A program made the translations under genes and the position numbers. From positions 1-33,486 of the forward strand of contig CANRDC010000027.1 of assembly GCA_947629245.1 (NCBI GenBank): DNA of 33,486 nucleotides, in the 5' to 3' direction. Numbering within the stretch: position 1 is the stretch's first letter; each line of letters begins with the position of its first letter. The notes beneath the pieces were generated by a model, which had not been told where the DNA came from, made no database searches, and saw only the letters and a list, made by a program, of their open reading frames with translations. The stretch comes from an uncultured Oscillospiraceae bacterium. Its GTDB lineage: Bacteria; Bacillota; Clostridia; Oscillospirales; Oscillospiraceae. Shown here one piece after another: positions 30,022-33,486 of the stretch.

Positions 30022-31134
30022 TCATTCCCGGACGTTTTTGAACATGTGCTTGATGACCTGCTCCAGACGGTCGCTCATGGCCTCGTCCGGGTCGCCGCAC
30101 ATGGAGTACAGGATCAGCCAGTCGGTGGCGTTGCGGGGGTCCAGCGGCGCCATGCCGCAGTCGGCCAGCAGGGCGTTGAGGGTCCACCAGTGGTCGTCCA
30201 GCCGCTCCTCCACGGTCAGGTCCTCCTCCGCGTACTCCTCGTCGTAGGCGTCCTGCACGCCCACGTTCTCCGTCACCACATACAGCAGCAGCAACAGCTT
30301 TCGGGGCACGTCCTCCTTGTGCAGGCGGATGTTCTTGATGGACGTGGCGTTGGGCCAGTTTTGTTTGACCAGCCGCTGGACCAGGCTGTAGCCCTTCCGG
30401 CTGGCGCCGCTGGGCATGTGGACGGTGAGGTAGGTGTCCATCACCGTCTCCACGGAGTAGTCCCGCTCCTCCTCGTCCGCCCAGGGCGGCGCGGGCCGGA
30501 CCAGCTGGCGCATATAGAGCTCAAAATAATAGTACGCCCGCAGATGCAGGGACCCAAACTTATCCAGGTTCCGCCTGTAGCACGCCTCCAGCTCCGGCAG
30601 GGTGACGGCCAGGAGCATCTCGTCCCGTATCTCCCTGGTGAGCTGGGACGCCTCCCGGCCGCTGACCCGGTCCAGACCGGGCGCGGCGGGCAGCGCGGCG
30701 TAAAAGTTTGCGGCCTCCCGCCAGGAGCGGCCATTGCGCAGGAACCAGGAAAACGCCGCCTCCCAGCCGTCCCGGTACTGGACGCCGTAATCCGTGCTCA
30801 GACACAGCAGCTGGTCCAGCTGCTGTTCCGTAAGCCCCAGCGCAAAGGCAATGGCAAAGATATCCCGCCGGTTGGACGGACAGTGCCGGGAGCCGAGCCA
30901 GTTGCGGACCTTCCGCCGCACGGAGCGCTGGTCGCCGCCGGGGAGGGCGGCGAAAAAGTCAGTCAGCCGGACCGGCAGATCGGGATAGGGATACATGGCG
31001 CGAAGCGTCTCCCCGAACGAGCGCGGGACCACCCGGCCGTCCTGCAGATAGGCGGCCGCCTCGGCGGGCGTCATGTGTCCGTACAGGATGGCGTCGTATT
31101 CGTTTGGCTGGACGGTGATGCTGTTCGTTCCCAT
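30022..31134 (-). CDS. Uncharacterised protein with helix-turn-helix-like N-terminal region
   Basis: A 370-aa soluble protein I do not recognise. Residues about 60-115 (LTDFFAALPGGDQRSVRRKVRNWL, then DIFAIAFALGLTEQQLDQLLCL) are helical and resemble a degenerate XRE-like domain. The remainder is helical, with many aromatic residues and acidic patches (YDEEYAEEDLTVEERLDDHWW). There is no signal peptide or membrane helix. ATG 31134 is preferred over an upstream ATG (31215): GGAG is 7 bases before it, and a good promoter sits between the two. The gene faces the kinase operon and shares its terminator. A link to the kinases is possible but only by position. Confidence 0.65.
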   Translation of the reverse strand: MGTNSITVQPNEYDAILYGHMTPAEAAAYLQDGRVVPRSFGETLRAMYPYPDLPVRLTDFFAALPGGDQRSVRRKVRNWLGSRHCPSNRRDIFAIAFALGLTEQQLDQLLCLSTDYGVQYRDGWEAAFSWFLRNGRSWREAANFYAALPAAPGLDRVSGREASQLTREIRDEMLLAVTLPELEACYRRNLDKFGSLHLRAYYYFELYMRQLVRPAPPWADEEERDYSVETVMDTYLTVHMPSGASRKGYSLVQRLVKQNWPNATSIKNIRLHKEDVPRKLLLLLYVVTENVGVQDAYDEEYAEEDLTVEERLDDHWWTLNALLADCGMAPLDPRNATDWLILYSMCGDPDEAMSDRLEQVIKHMFKNVRE

Positions 31135-31186
31135 CGCACTGCTCCATTTGTCCGTGTCCCCGGATGCGCCGGATGCCAACGGGACC

Positions 31187-31215
31187 AGTATAAATGCTTT
31201 AGCGCGGAAAATCAA
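31187..31215 (-). promoter_or_regulatory. Promoter of the 370-aa uncharacterised gene
   Basis: On the minus strand, TTGATT (31215-31210), a 17-base spacer and TATACT (31192-31187). Transcription should start near 31180, leaving a leader of about 46 bases before ATG 31134. It rules out the longer start at 31215. Confidence 0.7.
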
Positions 31216-31280
31216 GAACGCGCCGCCGTCCAGCCGGGCTCTGGTCCCCGATCATCGGGCATACGAAACGGGAACAGGGA

Positions 31281-31688
31281 TCACAGCGGTATTTCTCTCC
31301 CGGAAAAATAGGCGATCAGGCGGCGGCGCGTCACGATACCGCACAGCGCGTTTCGCGAATCCACCACCGGGACGAAGTTCTGCTCCAGGATCGCGTCGAT
31401 CACCGTATCGGCGTCCGCGTCGATGGAGATGGCCGGGCAGAAATCCTCGCGGATGATGTCCCGGATGCGGCATTTCTCCATGTCGCGCAGTTCCCCCGTC
31501 CTCTCCGCCATCAGGAAACGGAGGAAGTCGCCCTCCGCGACGGCGCCGATATAGCGGTCGTTTTCATCCAGGACCGGGATGGCGGTGTAGCTATGCCGGG
31601 AAATGACCTCCAGGCCCTGGCGGACAGAGCAGTCCTCGTGGATATACACCGTCATGGATTTGGGGATCATCATTTTCACGATATTCAT
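31281..31688 (-). CDS. CBS-domain-pair protein
   Basis: A 135-aa protein made of two CBS domains (about 8-62 and 75-130). The first has PKSMTVYIHEDCSVRQGLEVISRHSYTAIPVLDENDRYIGAV. The second has FCPAISIDADADTVIDAILEQNFVPVVDSRNALCGIVTRRRLI. Such stand-alone Bateman modules bind adenine nucleotides; Firmicutes homologues include c-di-AMP-binding proteins, so nucleotide sensing is likely but the ligand is not shown. GAGGAGG is well placed before ATG 31688. It lies 69 bases downstream of the M28 peptidase gene and may be cotranscribed with it. Confidence 0.9.
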   Translation of the reverse strand: MNIVKMMIPKSMTVYIHEDCSVRQGLEVISRHSYTAIPVLDENDRYIGAVAEGDFLRFLMAERTGELRDMEKCRIRDIIREDFCPAISIDADADTVIDAILEQNFVPVVDSRNALCGIVTRRRLIAYFSGREIPL

Positions 31689-31757
31689 AGAAACCTCCTC
31701 TGTCGGCCTGCCGGTCTTTGCACAGCGGGCAGGGCCGTCCGTATCGTCTTTCTTCCT

Positions 31758-32981
31758 TCAGCGCTCCAGGCAGCCTCCGTCCGCCGCTTCAACAAAGAGG
31801 ACCGTGGCCCGGTAGCAGTTTTCCAGGCCCTCCGCGTTCAGATTATCATACGAGTCTCTGCGGGTGTGGTAATAGTCCTCCAGCTTATGATCCAGCCCCG
31901 TGATACCGACGGAGCGAAACCCTCCCTGGGTGAAGGCCGCGCTGTCCGTGGCGCCCCCCAGGGGCGGCACCCATCCTTTTTTGCAGGGAACGCCCGCCTT
32001 TTCCGCCGCCGCCAGAAACGCCCCGCACAGACCCGGATCGGCCCGGACCGTCCCGTTCAGGTCCAGTTCGTTGACCATCAGGAACCGGGGATCGTGGATC
32101 GTGTCATAGCTGACGATATACGTCGGCACATCGCTGTAGTCATCCCTGTGCTTTTTGCACCAGGCCTTCGCGCCCCGCAGACCGGCCTCCTCCGACCCGG
32201 TGAGGATAACGCCCAGCTCCGTGTTCTCCAGCGTGACGCCGAGCCGCTCCATTTCACGCAGGAGCGCGATGCCCATATAGCAGCCGGTAAGATCGTCGTT
32301 GGCCCCGTCTACGATCCTTTTGGAGTCGTATGTGAACGCGACCGCGATGAAAAACGGGAGGAAGAGCAGGCCCCAGAGCGCGGCGGTCTTTATCCCGCCG
32401 TCGGCGCCGCGCAGCGCGAGAACGGACAGCGTCATGTAAAAGCAGACGCCCAAAAGGCTCATCACGCCGGGGATCTCAAAAACGACGCCGCCGCAATGGT
32501 AGTTCAGCGGGAATTCCCACGCCGCGTCTATGTGCCCGTTCAGAAAGACCCGCCGCTTGACCTCCCCCGCGCACGGGCGGACCGCCGTCACATTGGTCCC
32601 CTGCTTTTTGGGAAAAAGCGGGTCGATGATCTGCTTATACAGCGTGAACTGGAAAACATACAGCAGCAGCGTGCAGCCGCCGAAAAGCAGGCTCAGCCAG
32701 GGCCGGATGAAAAAGCCGAGAGCGCACAGAACGCCGAGGACCGCCGTAAAATAGAAAAAGCCGTAAAACGCGCTGGGATGCTCTGAAAAGGACTCCACCG
32801 TGACATCCGCGCAGCCGCAGTCCTTTCGCAGAACGTCCGCCATATATCCCGCCGCCCGCTTTTCCCCTTCGCTTCCGGGGGCCCGGTTTTTGATGCTCCG
32901 GCAGATATGGGTGATCTCCCGGATCATATATGCCACGCTTTGCTTGCTGCGGTCCAGGAGCATAGAAAAATGATCTGCCAT
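31758..32981 (-). CDS. Membrane-embedded M28-family metallopeptidase
   Basis: A 407-aa protein combining an M28 zinc-aminopeptidase fold with four membrane helices (about 72-92, 95-115, 171-190, 199-217) placed inside the catalytic domain. Metal-site candidates are His150 and Asp152 (NGHIDAAWE), the DGANDDLTG loop (225-233), Glu264/Glu265 (TGSEEAGLRG), Asp293 (SYDTIHD) and the late His in DYYHTRRDSYDNL. It probably trims peptides at or in the membrane; the substrate is unknown. The start is 8 bases from the ftsH stop, with GGAG just upstream, so the two are likely cotranscribed. Next to ftsH, a role in membrane-protein turnover is plausible. Confidence 0.85.
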   Translation of the reverse strand: MADHFSMLLDRSKQSVAYMIREITHICRSIKNRAPGSEGEKRAAGYMADVLRKDCGCADVTVESFSEHPSAFYGFFYFTAVLGVLCALGFFIRPWLSLLFGGCTLLLYVFQFTLYKQIIDPLFPKKQGTNVTAVRPCAGEVKRRVFLNGHIDAAWEFPLNYHCGGVVFEIPGVMSLLGVCFYMTLSVLALRGADGGIKTAALWGLLFLPFFIAVAFTYDSKRIVDGANDDLTGCYMGIALLREMERLGVTLENTELGVILTGSEEAGLRGAKAWCKKHRDDYSDVPTYIVSYDTIHDPRFLMVNELDLNGTVRADPGLCGAFLAAAEKAGVPCKKGWVPPLGGATDSAAFTQGGFRSVGITGLDHKLEDYYHTRRDSYDNLNAEGLENCYRATVLFVEAADGGCLER

Positions 32982-32989
32982 GCTCCGCT

Positions 32990-33486
32990 TTACCCGTTCA
33001 GGATGCCCATGAACTCGTCGCCGGTGATGGTCTCGTGCTCATAGAGATAGGCCGCCAGCTGGTCCAGTTTATCACGGTTCTCCGCCAGAATTTGGGCAGC
33101 CTTGTCATGCTGCTTTTTCACGATGGCCACCACCTGCTTGTCGATCTGGGCCGCCGTCTCGGCGGAGCAGGCCAGGGATGTGTCCCCGCCCAGGTACTGG
33201 TTGGTGACGGTCTCCATGGCCACCATGTCGAAGTCGGCGCTCATGCCGTAGCGGGTGATCATGGCGCGGGCCAGCTTCGTGGCCTGCTCGATGTCGTTGG
33301 AAGCGCCCGTGGTCACCGAGCCGAACGCCGCCTCCTCGGCGGCCCGGCCGCCGGTGAGGGTGGCGATCTTGTTCTCCAGCTCCTCACGGGTCATGAGGTA
33401 TTTGTCCGTCTCCTCCACCTGCATGGTGTAGCCCAGGGCCCCGGAGGTCCGGGGGATGATGGTGATCTTCTGCACCGGGGCGGAGT
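32990..33486 (-). CDS. ftsH: ATP-dependent zinc metalloprotease FtsH, C-terminal part
   Basis: The 5' end lies beyond the window; 164-165 residues of the M41 protease domain are visible. The frame opens SAPVQKITIIPRTSGALGYTMQ, the conserved FtsH segment. It continues with REELENKIATLTGGRAAEEAAFG, which carries the region of the third zinc ligand and following helix, then TTGASNDIEQATKLARAMITRYGMS. FtsH degrades misfolded and regulatory membrane proteins. The HEXXH motif and ATPase domain are outside the window. The C-terminus is short, ending EFMGILNG. Confidence 0.95.
   Translation of the reverse strand, partial: SAPVQKITIIPRTSGALGYTMQVEETDKYLMTREELENKIATLTGGRAAEEAAFGSVTTGASNDIEQATKLARAMITRYGMSADFDMVAMETVTNQYLGGDTSLACSAETAAQIDKQVVAIVKKQHDKAAQILAENRDKLDQLAAYLYEHETITGDEFMGILNG

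Noticed and set aside
31244..31262. Palindrome CCCGATCATCGGG as a terminator after the CBS gene
   Set aside because: The centre leaves no room for a loop beyond a 4-bp stem and there is no T tract. It could be a protein site, but nothing supports that.

Overview
This is a GC-rich chromosomal window from a spore-forming, butyrate-producing member of the Clostridia. The organism type is inferred from three things seen here: a complete spoIIA operon (anti-anti-sigma, anti-sigma, sigma-F), a crotonase / 3-hydroxybutyryl-CoA dehydrogenase / butyryl-CoA dehydrogenase / EtfB / EtfA operon, and the strong GC bias. An Oscillospirales gut bacterium (Flavonifractor / Lawsonibacter / Intestinimonas-like) fits best; the genus cannot be fixed from the sequence alone.

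Layout. (1) 1-1750: the end of a FecCD-type permease, its ATPase, and a protein resembling PduO-type cobalamin adenosyltransferases, closed by a strong terminator; probably corrinoid uptake and activation. (2) 1836-2958: an ECF sigma factor with a candidate autoregulatory promoter and an overlapping membrane partner. (3) 3063-4729: spoIIAA-spoIIAB-sigF, with a palindrome-rich intergenic repeat between the first two genes. (4) 4740-5336: a divergent XRE regulator / 54-aa protein pair, bracketed by the sigF 3' end and a degenerate second copy of it. (5) 5352-8615: an AT-richer VOC protein, a DUF554 membrane protein, a TfoX-N protein, and two-subunit L-serine ammonia-lyase. (6) 8728-13697: the butyryl-CoA operon behind a near-consensus promoter and a foldable leader. 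(7) 13702-14274: a small XRE regulator and a short transcription unit of about 95 nt with its own promoter and tandem terminators.

(8) 14369-29967 is the most unusual part: nine co-directional, tightly packed genes forming a phospho-signalling operon. In order: DUF805-FHA, zinc-ribbon-FHA, membrane-anchored PP2C, soluble PP2C, secreted trypsin-like protease joined through a membrane helix to a cytoplasmic FHA domain, a 364-aa zinc-ribbon Ser/Thr kinase with a C-terminal anchor, and three paralogous receptor kinases of about 1,100 aa (zinc ribbon, kinase, one membrane helix, large predicted beta-solenoid ectodomain). The middle receptor looks like a pseudokinase: its glycine loop is lost and DFG reads NFA. 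The last receptor appears to start at a CTG codon. Kinases, phosphatases and FHA readers are all encoded together, so the operon could be a self-contained surface-sensing phospho-relay.

(9) 30022-33486, minus strand: an unrecognised 370-aa protein converging on the kinase operon, then a CBS-pair protein, a membrane-embedded M28 peptidase and the C-terminus of FtsH, which runs off the window. No tRNA, rRNA, CRISPR array, transposase or integrase was seen.
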